Shown here in pieces: positions 28,462 to 37,741 of a DNA stretch of 64,000 nucleotides. Under the pieces are notes generated by a model that did no database searches, was not told the origin of the DNA, and saw only the letters and a list, made by a program, of their open reading frames with translations. Within the stretch, counting starts at the first letter, position 1. Each line of letters opens with the position of its first letter. Position numbers and translations under genes: made by a program. Source of the stretch: Pyrobaculum oguniense TE7. Its GTDB lineage: Archaea > Thermoproteota > Thermoprotei > Thermoproteales > Thermoproteaceae. The stretch is from assembly GCA_000247545.1 (NCBI GenBank), contig CP003316.1:343233-407232 (forward strand), in the 5' to 3' direction.

Positions 28462-28966
28462 ATCACCTTCTTTTTTCTTCTTAATCCTTGTGTTGTATTC
28501 TCTTTTGTGGTTTTTCTGGCCGTGGTCTCAGCTAGTGGCTCTGTTTGTCGCTGGGCTCGTCTTCCTCTGGGTGTTGTTCTTCGCGTCTTTCCTGGCGCCG
28601 AGCCGCGGCTTGGTGCTAGCCGCTGGGCTCGCGGCGTTGCCCCTCGCGGCGGCGCCTCTGGCTGAGCCTCTCTATCTCTGGTACGCCGTGTCTCCCCTGG
28701 TGTTTTTCGGGCTTATTGTCTACGCCGCGTCGAGGATATACGGCTGGTTGTGGGGGCTTGTCTTTGTGATTGGATCCCTCTGGCTACACGTGGCGATGCT
28801 GATGGTTTTGGACTGGGTCTCAGGCGGCTTCGTGCAGGCTGCCTTTCGTATAGGCTTTGACGTCTACGTGAGGTGGAACGTGTCCCTAGTCGCGGCTCTC
28901 GACTCCTCCGCCCTCTACGTCTCGTGTGTCGTAATGAGGCGGTTGCTCAGGAGGCGCGTTGCGTGA
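28448..28966 (+). CDS. polytopic membrane protein, 172 residues
   Basis: About five hydrophobic segments fill the protein (first around residues 8-24, then a long pair around 25-60), ending in a basic RRLLRRR tail. No family is recognised. It overlaps the large secreted protein gene by 14 bases and probably acts with it, for example in anchoring or assembly. Confidence 0.68.
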   Translation: MSTGKSPSFFFLILVLYSLLWFFWPWSQLVALFVAGLVFLWVLFFASFLAPSRGLVLAAGLAALPLAAAPLAEPLYLWYAVSPLVFFGLIVYAASRIYGWLWGLVFVIGSLWLHVAMLMVLDWVSGGFVQAAFRIGFDVYVRWNVSLVAALDSSALYVSCVVMRRLLRRRVA

Positions 28967-28970
28967 GGCA

Positions 28971-30815
28971 TTACCACGTGGCGAATATTTGTTCCACCTC
29001 TTCCCACGGCATCGGCGCGCCGCGTCCCTCTTCCGAAATCCTGGAAGGCCCCGGCAGGGTCGCGGCTATCTCGTCTACGGGGCAACCGCCCCACTTCTCG
29101 GCCAGCTCTTTGGCCAGCTTCCCCTTTTCCTTATTGCCGGGGGTCACCACCACGTATCTCTCGGCGAGTAGGGGGGCCGACTTCGGTGGGGCCGCCACGG
29201 CTCTGTAGACGTCGCCGTCTCTTCTACAGCCCACCGCCAGCTCTAGGCGGATGTGCCTCACGTACTCCCTCTTACCGTACACCATAAAGGATCCTTTGGC
29301 CAGGTACTGGCCGGAGGGGGGTTGCTTCGACACTTGCTCCCCCCTTACATAGTATACGTCGACGGCGTGGATGCCTATTTTCCACGCCCTGCTGTACGCC
29401 GCGGCGAACTGGGCCACTTGCAAGATCTCAAGCGGATCATCCATGGGTGGGGCCGCCACGGCGGAGGCGCCGGGTATGTCGGCGTGGAAGAAGAAGTAGT
29501 GGTCTTTCAGGTACCTCCTAACCACCGCCTCGTTCTGCGACGCGTCTCTGCCGCCTATCACCGGCCTCCTCCCAGTAGTGACCGTCCAGTGGAATTTCTC
29601 AAACCAGCTCCTCTTAGCCACAACCTTGGCCGACGCCTTCAGCGCCTCCTCCGCTCGGCGTTGTTGCTCTTCGAGGGCAGAGAGCTCCTTCCTGAGCTTC
29701 TCCAACACCTGCTCCGCCTTCCGCGCCTTCTCCTCCAGCTCCTTCGCCTTTTCGAAAAGCTCAGTGATCTGGCGGCCTAGGGGTACGCCCTTCTTGAGCT
29801 CTACGCCCCCTCCCTCTGGCAACTCTATCCTAATCTTGGAGGCGTCTACGTTTACTACACGTATACTGGACTCCCTGCCGGCAAGCGCCTCTTCTATCTC
29901 TACCTTATACACGAGGAGCTTGTGGGCAACCGCCTTGAGCTTGGCCGCCTCGCTCCTGTATTCAGGAATTTTCTCCTCCAGTTCCTTGATTGAGGCCTCC
30001 AGCCTCTTACGCCTCTGGGCTATACCCTGCGTTGCCTGAGCCGCCGTTGCCTCCAGCTCCATGGGGGAGAAGTAGAAGTCCAGGGCTGACCAGAAGGAGT
30101 CGAAGCTTTTGTACTCGTCGCAGTTGAGGGAGACGGGCCTAATCGGCATGACAGTTACGGGGACGCCTCCCTTAATGCAGACCGTCGGCTCCAGAGCCCC
30201 GGCCCGCACCCTCTCGATGAGCGTCTTAAACTCCGCCGCGATGTCCCGGGGAGACTCCCCCGCCCGGGCTATCAGCTCGTCTGCGAGCTCCGGGCCGGTG
30301 CCCAGCCTCCTAATTAGGCTACGCCTAAGGTCGCTGGGGTCTATGGCCTTGGCTAACTCCTCCACGTCGGCTGACAAGGCGTCCACGAAGACGGCAGGCG
30401 GGTAGGCGTAGGCCGCTCCTGGTACGACGGCCCTATCCTTGCCCTTGTAGCTGTGCATGAGCCAGACAACCCTGCCCTCGCGGACTGCGACTATGTTAAA
30501 CGGCTCCAAGAGCTCGGCCACCAGCCTTCCGGTGGGGAAGACGAATTCCGCAATCCGGTCGAAGCGGGGCATAGAGACTGCGAGGAGCCTCTCGTCGCGG
30601 AAAAGCCCCCTCAACGTCTCAGCCCCCTCGTGCGTCTTCTCGGGGACGATGCCGGTCAGGGAAACCCTGAACTTGGTGACAGCCACGAAGCCCCCGGCGA
30701 ATTTGAAAAGGTACCCGGCGCCGGTTCTGTATACGTTTTCCAGCTTCCCACCTGCCAGACGCGACATCTCAGACACAGACGCCAGCAAGTCAAAGGCGGT
30801 GACAACCCTCTTCAC
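28971..30815 (-). CDS. NFACT family ribosome quality control protein (Rqc2/RqcH/NEMF homologue)
   Basis: A 614-residue protein with NFACT order: N-terminal NFACT-N (FDLLASVSEMSRLAGGKLEN), helix-hairpin segment, long coiled coil (about residues 250-400) and NFACT-R (DUF814) with FHWTVTTGR, VIGGRDASQNE and YFFFHADIPGAS. Homologues bind split large subunits with obstructed nascent chains; bacterial RqcH adds alanine tails. Pelota is in the same window but not the same operon. GTG start. Confidence 0.9.
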   Translation of the reverse strand: MKRVVTAFDLLASVSEMSRLAGGKLENVYRTGAGYLFKFAGGFVAVTKFRVSLTGIVPEKTHEGAETLRGLFRDERLLAVSMPRFDRIAEFVFPTGRLVAELLEPFNIVAVREGRVVWLMHSYKGKDRAVVPGAAYAYPPAVFVDALSADVEELAKAIDPSDLRRSLIRRLGTGPELADELIARAGESPRDIAAEFKTLIERVRAGALEPTVCIKGGVPVTVMPIRPVSLNCDEYKSFDSFWSALDFYFSPMELEATAAQATQGIAQRRKRLEASIKELEEKIPEYRSEAAKLKAVAHKLLVYKVEIEEALAGRESSIRVVNVDASKIRIELPEGGGVELKKGVPLGRQITELFEKAKELEEKARKAEQVLEKLRKELSALEEQQRRAEEALKASAKVVAKRSWFEKFHWTVTTGRRPVIGGRDASQNEAVVRRYLKDHYFFFHADIPGASAVAAPPMDDPLEILQVAQFAAAYSRAWKIGIHAVDVYYVRGEQVSKQPPSGQYLAKGSFMVYGKREYVRHIRLELAVGCRRDGDVYRAVAAPPKSAPLLAERYVVVTPGNKEKGKLAKELAEKWGGCPVDEIAATLPGPSRISEEGRGAPMPWEEVEQIFATW

Positions 30816-30860
30816 GACTTAATAAAACAATGTAGATATTAAACTGCCCAGCCGGCGGCT

Positions 30861-31685
30861 CTAGGCGAGGCGGACTCCCACCTTCTCCAACACCTCCTTC
30901 ATGACGAGTGCATCCTTCTCCAGGAGGGGGGACTCGCAGATGAGGGTAATGGTTATGTCTCTGTTTTTCAGCTCCCTGGCGAGGGGCTCGAAGGGGGGCA
31001 TATTCCTCTCTATGGGCTCGTGCTCGTCAACGAATTTGCCGTTTCTGTAGCGGATCGAGGTGAAGTGGGTGTGCATGTGGGCGCCTCCGAACTCCTTGGC
31101 CCAGAGGTCGAGGACCTCGCCGTAGTTGATAGAGCCGTTGTTCCTGGCGTAGAGGTGGCCCCAGTCTATCACGGGGGTGACAAAGGGGAGCTCCTTGGCG
31201 AGGCTAAAGGCCTCCTCCACGCTTCCGAACTGGTTGGTGCGCGCCGTCACCTCCACGCCTATATAGACGCCGGAGACGCCGGACTCCCTATACGCCTTTT
31301 CTAACTCCTCCTTTACCTTCTCGTAGCACTTTTTCGGCCCGAGCTTCCCGTAGTAGGCGGCGTGGACGACGACTACCCACGCCCCCATGTAGTAGGCCCG
31401 GTCTAGGGAGTCCACAAGCCTCTGCCTCGACTTCTCTACCTTGTCGACCTCGTCGCTACACAGATTAATGAAGTAGGGGGCATGGACCGAGAGCTTAACC
31501 TCGTATTCCTGAGCCGCCTTGCCCACCTGCTTCGCGAGGTCTCTAGACATGCGGACGCCCTGGACAAACTCCACCTCCATCGCGTTTAGGCCAAGCTCCC
31601 TCACCACCTTAACCGCCTCAAGAGTCGACTTTGCCTTAACAACAAACTGCGGTATCCCCGCCGGCCCGAGGTACACCTTAGCCAT
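30861..31685 (-). CDS. endonuclease IV-like TIM-barrel protein
   Basis: A 274-residue xylose-isomerase-like barrel of the AP endonuclease family 2. The metal ligands of endonuclease IV have counterparts: VHAPYF, VVVHAAYYG, VEVTAR, VIDWGHLYAR, HMHTHFT, DEHEP and ICESP. It is probably a DNA repair AP endonuclease, although sugar isomerase-like relatives exist. The ATG at 31685 has an AT-rich promoter about 23 bases upstream; the longer frame is disfavoured. Confidence 0.82.
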   Translation of the reverse strand: MAKVYLGPAGIPQFVVKAKSTLEAVKVVRELGLNAMEVEFVQGVRMSRDLAKQVGKAAQEYEVKLSVHAPYFINLCSDEVDKVEKSRQRLVDSLDRAYYMGAWVVVVHAAYYGKLGPKKCYEKVKEELEKAYRESGVSGVYIGVEVTARTNQFGSVEEAFSLAKELPFVTPVIDWGHLYARNNGSINYGEVLDLWAKEFGGAHMHTHFTSIRYRNGKFVDEHEPIERNMPPFEPLARELKNRDITITLICESPLLEKDALVMKEVLEKVGVRLA

Positions 31686-31939
31686 TACCACAGTATTTGG
31701 CATAGTTTTAATAGTTGAACATGCACTGCGCGACGCTCTGCTTCGCGAAAACGGCGGCCGATATCGGCGGTATAGGCACTAATGCAGAGCAACCCGTAGC
31801 TAGTCACGTGGACCACTCGCCGCGCCCGATGCAAGTTCTAAAATCGTGTCTTGGCAGTTCTAGAGTAATTATCTCAACGACTCGGTAGGAGAGAATGGCG
31901 TGATAATACTGCTATAAGAATGCGTAGCTTGTTGCTATG

Positions 31940-32452
31940 CTAGCTTGCTTGTAGACTGATAAAGCTTTGGCTCCATCGATACACTGTATCTACTTCACAA
32001 CTCCATGACCACCATAGATTCCCATTGCAGAAATAGGCAGGTTGCGAATTAGGCTCTGGGCCATCTCTAAGAGTTATGATCCTTCTAGTACGATCCACGA
32101 TAACTTGATATCTACAACGCCCATCGCCCATCTTTTTAGTGAAGTCACCATCACTGTACCCACTATACCCGTATCACGATCTGCAGTACCCAAGTTTTCT
32201 CATAAACCCATCTACGTCCTCGTTCTCCGGTATTCTATAATTCTCACTTCCACAATCATTCGGAGCTGGCGCTAATGCTGGATCACCCTCACCGCATCCA
32301 CAGACGGAGCCACTCCAAGGCCCATTACTACACGTACCCTGTATACAACACTTCGCACAAGTACAGTCGGGTTTGCAATCAATTCCAGCAGAAACAAACA
32401 ATGAGAGTAGTGCCGCAACTAAAATGAACAACAATAGGTAAAACCGTCTCAT
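31940..32452 (-). pseudogene. Cys-rich secreted protein interrupted by an in-frame TGA
   Basis: The first part (ATG 32452) has a signal peptide (RRFYLLLFILVAALLSLFVS) and a Cys-rich segment (CKPDCTCAKCC, CGCGEGD). A TGA at 32174-32176 stops it after LGYCRS. The same frame continues open for 78 more codons (YGYSGYSDGDFTKKMGDG, later WWSWSCEVD) to a TAG at 31940. Composition is alike on both sides, so a single gene of about 170 codons with one nonsense change is the simplest reading. It follows the upstream gene by one base. Confidence 0.65.
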
Positions 32453-32453
32453 A

Positions 32454-33359
32454 CTATTTCCACTCCACAAGATTTATTTCAGATATAAGTTTGTGAGGTA
32501 ACGCCGTTAGGTCGTAGCTCCTAGCCTGGACCACCACGCCGCTGAGGTCTATGAGGTAGACGTGCCGGTAGATTTTAGTGCTAGCGTGCTCCTCATTTCT
32601 GCTTTCCGACTTAGTTCTGCTCTTAATCCTCTGCTCCATCTCCACCACGTAGCACTTGCCGCTTGGGCCGTTGCAGTCAACAAGTTTCTTGTCGACTTTA
32701 AACGTCGCCGTTACGTCGGTAATGCTCGTGAAATTTATACGCAAATCTGTGACATTCCACTTGTTCACCACTCTGATAGTGGCCCCCTCCTTAACATATG
32801 GCCATATCGAGGGAGCCGCAGGCACCATAGAGTCGAATTGCGTGCAAGAGCCGGGCCTTATAGGCACCTCCTCCACATACATGCTATCTCCGGTATAGAT
32901 GTAGAGCAGGTATAGAGTGTTGTTGACAACGCGCCAGTGCGTTACTAAGGGCAAGCCCTTAATTACTCGACTGCCTTGCACTATGTTGGTGTATGTCACG
33001 TCTACTATTTCATATCCCCACTCTGTCTCTGTGACATTGAACTCATATCTTGAATACATCGCGCCGTCTGATAGCGGCTTCACGGCGGTTTCGTATACGT
33101 AGTAACCTGGCCTAAGAGTGAAGTTCCTTACAGGCTCCGCGTCTATGGAGAACTCAATCTCAACATAGCGGGAGTAGTTGTCCCGTGTCCACTTTTTTCT
33201 CACTTGCTGTCTCAATGTGTTTACGTCCACTTTCTCTACCTTAAACAGATCTTCGCTTGGCTGTATCGCCTTTGGAAACAGCCAAGGCCACCAAGTCGCC
33301 AGCGCCAAAGCCGCCACCACCGCGGTGGCCACAATCAGTACCAGTTTTAGATGTGACAT
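32454..33359 (-). CDS. secreted or membrane-anchored hypothetical protein, 301 residues
   Basis: A hydrophobic N-terminal segment (LVLIVATAVVAALALATWW) acts as a signal or anchor; the rest is a beta-rich extracellular domain with several NxT/S sequons (NFT, NVT, NNT, NFTS). No family is recognised. It is followed by the interrupted Cys-rich gene, with one base between, so both formed one operon. Confidence 0.68.
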   Translation of the reverse strand: MSHLKLVLIVATAVVAALALATWWPWLFPKAIQPSEDLFKVEKVDVNTLRQQVRKKWTRDNYSRYVEIEFSIDAEPVRNFTLRPGYYVYETAVKPLSDGAMYSRYEFNVTETEWGYEIVDVTYTNIVQGSRVIKGLPLVTHWRVVNNTLYLLYIYTGDSMYVEEVPIRPGSCTQFDSMVPAAPSIWPYVKEGATIRVVNKWNVTDLRINFTSITDVTATFKVDKKLVDCNGPSGKCYVVEMEQRIKSRTKSESRNEEHASTKIYRHVYLIDLSGVVVQARSYDLTALPHKLISEINLVEWK

Positions 33360-33597
33360 AGCGTGCCCCTACACAGATCTTTTTTTAACTTTAGCTTTTC
33401 AATGTAATGTTTTTAGCTGTCTTCGTAATTTAAACTATCGATTGGGAGGCCGGCATAAGAGAAGAGAACGCCCTTACATCTTGTGCAAATTCTATATTCC
33501 CAAACAGCGAAGGCAATGAGCGCCCCCTTTATGCCTTTATGTATACGAGCTAGTACTGTCTATATCCAAGCATATTTAGCAAAATTGTTTTGAAAAA

Positions 33598-33607
33598 ATT
33601 TAAAGTA
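33598..33607 (+). promoter_or_regulatory. TATA element of the protease fragment gene
   Basis: aatttaaagt is centred about 24 bases before the ATG at 33627. Confidence 0.5.
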
Positions 33608-33626
33608 AAAAGCTAACTCTTGACGT

Positions 33627-33920
33627 ATGGCTCGCGCCCAGCTGGGGTGGAGCCAGACTGTAGTAAGTGGGAAGGCGACGTCGCTTTGGGTGTGCAATTA
33701 TGTAACCTCGCCATCCTCCAACTATTGGGTTGTTATGAGGTGTCACACGGAAGTTGACATATCTCCTCAAAAATTCCAGGCAGGTGACAGTGGTTCGCCA
33801 ATATACAGGTTACAAAGCGGAGGGGTTTCGGCTTACGGCGTATTAACTGGGCGCCTCGGCTACCCAAGCCTAATGTGGGTTGCTACATTAGACTGGATCT
33901 ATGTGAAGCTAACACGATGA
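33627..33920 (+). CDS. trypsin-like (S1) serine protease, C-terminal half only
   Basis: A 97-residue protein with the catalytic serine motif GDSGSPIY near residue 52 and the following strand GVLTGRLGYP, as in chymotrypsin-fold proteases. The N-terminal lobe with the catalytic His and Asp is absent, and the 267 bases upstream contain no remnant. Yet a TATA box lies 24 bases before the ATG. It could be a decayed gene that gained a start, or an inactive module. It is coupled by ATGA overlap to the next membrane protein. Confidence 0.68.
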   Translation: MARAQLGWSQTVVSGKATSLWVCNYVTSPSSNYWVVMRCHTEVDISPQKFQAGDSGSPIYRLQSGGVSAYGVLTGRLGYPSLMWVATLDWIYVKLTR

Positions 33921-34297
33921 TATTTTCTATCTTTCTTTTAGACTTTTTTGCTCAGCTCGTTATTCTTTTTCTAATCTTAAGGGGGGCTACAAGAGCTCTA
34001 ATCTTAGTCGGTGTTGGTATCGCGCTAGTGCCTCCTATTATGGCCTTGGCGGCCGGTATTTGCAACGTGCCTCCGATGCTTGCGTGCTTCTCAATCACGC
34101 CGACAGCGGCTGAGCTAGCGGCTCTCGTAGCTGATGCGTCGGTGGCGGCCATCGCTACGCTTGCCGCCTTAGCTAGGAGGTACTATATTGAAACATTATT
34201 ATATACAACTTCACTAATATTATATGTGTATATAATTGTTAAATATTTTGATTGTATTCTGCTTCTAGAGGAAATATGTAGAGAAAAATGCCACTAA
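33917..34297 (+). CDS. polytopic membrane protein, 126 residues
   Basis: Four hydrophobic segments (about residues 2-20, 25-45, 60-85 and 92-112) and a short Cys-containing tail (KYFDCILLLEEICREKC). The ATG overlaps the stop of the protease fragment. No family is recognised; its partner is likely the upstream protein. Confidence 0.6.
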   Translation: MIFSIFLLDFFAQLVILFLILRGATRALILVGVGIALVPPIMALAAGICNVPPMLACFSITPTAAELAALVADASVAAIATLAALARRYYIETLLYTTSLILYVYIIVKYFDCILLLEEICREKCH

Positions 34298-34510
34298 GGG
34301 TCAAAGCGTCGGCTCAGAGCCTTACAGTGACGGTACCCCTTTCTACGTCTCTGCATAAATGCTATTCAGAGGGCGAGGATAGTTTCTCAGCCTGGGAATA
34401 AATCAAGATTATAATATGAACCTCAGACTTCAAACAGTGCTGGGGCGTACGGTAAATGGAAGGGGCCTAGGCGCGTACAGCAGATTTATTGAATCGTATA
34501 TAACTCTCAT

Positions 34511-35273
34511 ATGCGACCTCCCAGTGTATATAGATCTAACGCTGTGAGGTACTTGTCGGCGCTTTTCTTGGCGTTGGGGGGGGCCTCAGCCGCCGTGTTG
34601 TTTCTAGTCACGCAACACACACCTTCTACAGCCGGCAACGCGACTGTTGAGGGGGGCCGTGGGGATGTGTGCAAGCTGGGGCTTAACATCACGTGTCTTG
34701 GCGGCTTTGTAAACGCCAGCGGGACGGTCTGGAGCGGTTGCGAGTACAGAGGCGAAGTCGTCCTCAACCCGCCTTTGCCCATTGACTGGGGCGGATACTG
34801 GGGCGAACGTTGGGCTTGCCTAGCGGCTGGGAGGGCCCGCGGCTACTATTACGTGGTCTTAGTCCGGGAGGCGCTGGCAGGTGGGCTAAGCAGACATGAT
34901 CCGTTTCACACCGACATAGTGGTGAGGTGTTACTGCGAGAAGTATGTCAAAGACGAGACCTGCCGCGCCGTCTACCCGGCGATTGGCTACCCCGTCGCGG
35001 TGTTGATCACGGTGAATGTCAACAAGAGCGTTGGGTACGTCACTTTTTCTATACAATCCCTGGTACCAGCTGTTTAACAGAACTGTGGTTTTCGGCGGCT
35101 CCGGTGTCTACATTGATCTGCCTGAGGGGGCCGAGGTCGGCGTGAAGGAGGAGGTTCTCGGTCCTGTGCTCAGCCGCTGCTCCTACGTGGTGAATGCGTC
35201 TTTAAACCCCGCCGAGCTGAGGCTGGGCGAGCCGCTTTACAACACCACGGGGCGCTACTTCAGGATTGGGTAA
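34511..35273 (+). pseudogene. secreted glycoprotein-like gene with a frameshift
   Basis: Frame 1 begins with a signal anchor (YLSALFLALGGASAAVLFLV) and runs to a stop at 35077. At the T-tract 35044-35048 a shift of one base joins it to a second frame that continues WYQLFNRTVVFGGSGVYID to a stop at 35273, giving about 253 residues. Seven NxS/T sequons are spread over both frames (NAT, NIT, NAS, NKS, then NRT, NAS, NTT), so both parts look like one extracellular protein. Four Ts instead of five would restore it. Confidence 0.68.
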
Positions 35274-35657
35274 GCCACGCGGCGACGGCACACCCCGGCG
35301 CATGGCCGCGACGAGGCAAACCACCGCGCGTTGTACACATAGAGCGTCACTGTGGCTCAGAGTTCCCCGCGAGGGGTCTAGCCCCCGAGTAACACCCGTA
35401 CTCCGTCCTCAATCTAATCTCTCGGCTGTCTCGGTCCCTCCGTTGCAGGCCGGGCACCTTCCCGTAGTTGCCTGTGGCCAAGCCGACACGCCGTGTATAG
35501 ACTAGTCGGCCCAGTTGCTTGGCCTTCTTGTCGGCTTCCTCCAGCTAACGCGCCTTAGCCGGCGAAAAGTCTCGCTAATGAGGCGGCGTTTTTAACCATA
35601 CATAAACACGACCTAGTTGGCTACAATATTATTAATTTTTAGGATTGCATATCGCCA
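35274..35657. other. 384-base gap, no supported gene
   Basis: Only a low-quality open frame is present and it lacks a promoter. A CPACNGG-like run on the minus strand around 35450 is not enough for a zinc-ribbon assignment. An AT element at 35632-35640 precedes truD by about 22 bases. Confidence 0.3.
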
Positions 35658-36899
35658 GTGCGGGAGGCTCCGCCGTTTGACAAGGCGCTTGGCATGTACT
35701 ACTATGTGACTGACACGTGCCCCTCGGGGGGCGTGATTAAGAAGAGCCCAGAGGACTTCGTCGTGGAGGAGGTGTTGGCGGATGGGACGGTGGTGGCCGT
35801 CGGCGGCGTTCAGCTGAGGCCGAGGGTCGGGGGCTGGACGTGGATCCACGTGGTGAAGCGCAATGTCGACACGATTAGGCTGATGTTACGCCTCGCCAAG
35901 GCCCTCGGCGTAAGTCCCAGGGAAGTGTCTGTGGGAGGTATCAAGGATACCCGGGCTGTGGCCTCCCACATAATCTCGGTTAGGGGGGCCGTGAAAGGTT
36001 TGCCGGAGGTCCCCGGCGTCAAGTTCCTCGGCATGTGGTCAATGGATAGGCCTATGTCGCCGTCTGAGATATACGGCAACCGCTTCACCATTGTGTTACG
36101 CGACGTGGAGAGGGTGGACTGCGCCGTGGAGGCTCTGGAGGCCTTGAAGAGCGCGGCGGTGCCCAACTACTACGGCTACCAGCGCTTCGGCACTATTAGG
36201 CCTGTGTCGCACCTCTTGGGCAGGGCGCTTTTGCGGAAAAGCCCCGAGGAGTTTTTCGACGCGATGTTCTGCAAGATCTTCGAACACGAATCGGCCGCCG
36301 CGAAGAAGGCCAGGGAGCTGGCGTGTAGGGGGGAGTACCAGAAGGCCCTAGAGACCTTCCCCAGGCGATTTGTCGAGGAGAGGGCCTTCCTCCGCAGGCT
36401 GGCTCAGGGCTATGACATGTGGAACGCCATTATGGGGATACCCCTCCAGATCTTGCGGATATACGTCGAGGCGGCCCAGTCCTACCTCTTCAACAGATTC
36501 TTATCCGCCCGGCTGGAGCTAGGCCCCCTGGACAAGCCTCTAGAAGGCGACCTCGTGGAGGTGGGTGGGCAGGTGGCATATTACGCCGAGGGCCTCGGGG
36601 GGGATGTGGTGTTGCCGGTGGCCGGCGCGGGGGTCAGGATGCCGCGGGGCAAGGTGGGGGAGGCGTTGCTGAAGGTGATGAAGGGGGAGGGGGTTGACCC
36701 CGCGGCTTTTTTGAAAATGCCAAGAGGCCTAAAGGCCTACGGCTCGTACCGCCGCGCCAGGCTGGAGGTGGGTGACTTCTCCTACGCTGTTCGGGGCAGA
36801 GACGTGGAGCTCCGGTTTGTCTTGCCCAGGGGGAGTTACGCCACGGTGCTTCTGAGAGAGGCGGTGAAGCCGGCGGAGCCGTACAGACATGGGTTTTAG
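35658..36899 (+). CDS. truD: tRNA pseudouridine synthase D
   Basis: A 413-residue TruD/Pus7 protein. The catalytic Asp97 lies in VGGIKDTRAV, with the N-terminal KKSPEDFVVEEV and the NYYGYQRFG segment near residue 170 also typical. It makes pseudouridine at tRNA position 13 or related sites. GTG start behind a TATA element, leaderless. The stop TAG shares its last base with the GTG of the next gene, so the two form an operon. Confidence 0.94.
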   Translation: MREAPPFDKALGMYYYVTDTCPSGGVIKKSPEDFVVEEVLADGTVVAVGGVQLRPRVGGWTWIHVVKRNVDTIRLMLRLAKALGVSPREVSVGGIKDTRAVASHIISVRGAVKGLPEVPGVKFLGMWSMDRPMSPSEIYGNRFTIVLRDVERVDCAVEALEALKSAAVPNYYGYQRFGTIRPVSHLLGRALLRKSPEEFFDAMFCKIFEHESAAAKKARELACRGEYQKALETFPRRFVEERAFLRRLAQGYDMWNAIMGIPLQILRIYVEAAQSYLFNRFLSARLELGPLDKPLEGDLVEVGGQVAYYAEGLGGDVVLPVAGAGVRMPRGKVGEALLKVMKGEGVDPAAFLKMPRGLKAYGSYRRARLEVGDFSYAVRGRDVELRFVLPRGSYATVLLREAVKPAEPYRHGF

Positions 36900-37735
36900 T
36901 GGGGAAATATTTAATTCTAGGCGGAGTAACTCCCGTGGTCGAGGCATTCCCCGCAGACAGCGAGATCCCCATCCCGAAGAGAGACGCGTTGATAATACTG
37001 GCGGTGCACTCCTACATCCCATCGCAGGGCAACCCCCGCGCCGAGTTCCTGGAGGCGATCCTAAAAGAGCTCCAGGGGAGGGACATCTCCATCACGTTTT
37101 CCATGCCTAAGTCCTACTTTGAGAAGGCGGTTAAGGTTATGGGCCTTGAGAAGATGGCGGGGAAGTACGGGGCGAAGATAGTGCAGCCGCATCAAAACGC
37201 CAACTATAAAATCGAGCTGGAGTCGCCGAGGGGGGCTAAGATAAGGGTTAGGGCCCTGGAGGCGGCTTTTGACGAGTCGCTTTTGAAAATCGTCGTGGCG
37301 ATACCGGTGAGCCACCCCCAGACGATACTCTACCTCACCACCCCCACGGCGGCGCTTCAGATACTGGAGCCTAAGGACTCGCAGAACCTTTACGAGGGGT
37401 TTAGGCCCCTCTACAAGTACATAGCGGAGATATATAAAATGGAGAAGAACACCCTGTGCATAGCCGACGGCAAGTTCGTCATAGAGGGGGACGGCCCAAT
37501 AAAGGGCTTCCAGAGGTACTGGGGGGTGGCGGTGGTTGGGGAGAACTGCGCAGATGTCGACTACGCCACCGCCCAGGGGCTGGGGATAAATCCAGAGGAT
37601 CTGGGCTACCTCTACTTCTACTACGGGGGGAACTGGCCCAAGACGTCTTTGCCCCCGCTTCTGGAGAAGAATAAAATATCTATCAAACTAACAAGCAACG
37701 TGGGCATCCTCCTCAGCTGGAAAAGGGGAGTGTAA
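36899..37735 (+). CDS. DUF362-like protein
   Basis: A 278-residue protein. The C-terminal part has the DUF362 pattern: a GDGPIKGF loop near residue 200, VGENCADVDYATAQGLGI and NPEDLGYLYF. The DUF362 ferredoxin domain is not seen. Function of the family is unknown. GTG start overlaps truD by one base. It is followed by a C/D sRNA. Confidence 0.7.
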   Translation: MGKYLILGGVTPVVEAFPADSEIPIPKRDALIILAVHSYIPSQGNPRAEFLEAILKELQGRDISITFSMPKSYFEKAVKVMGLEKMAGKYGAKIVQPHQNANYKIELESPRGAKIRVRALEAAFDESLLKIVVAIPVSHPQTILYLTTPTAALQILEPKDSQNLYEGFRPLYKYIAEIYKMEKNTLCIADGKFVIEGDGPIKGFQRYWGVAVVGENCADVDYATAQGLGINPEDLGYLYFYYGGNWPKTSLPPLLEKNKISIKLTSNVGILLSWKRGV

Positions 37736-37741
37736 GCGGTC

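Noticed and set aside
32174-32176. TGA as selenocysteine codon
   Set aside because: Pyrobaculum is not known to have the selenocysteine machinery and no SECIS-like structure was recognised; a nonsense change is simpler.
35266-35505. Open frame and a CPAC-like zinc motif as a transposase relic
   Set aside because: No TnpB catalytic motifs, only one Cys pair, and no terminal repeats were seen.
36655-36690. CTGA-AG-GTGATGA pattern resembling D'-C' of a C/D sRNA
   Set aside because: It lies inside the truD coding sequence, has no matching C box upstream or D box downstream, and encodes conserved residues.
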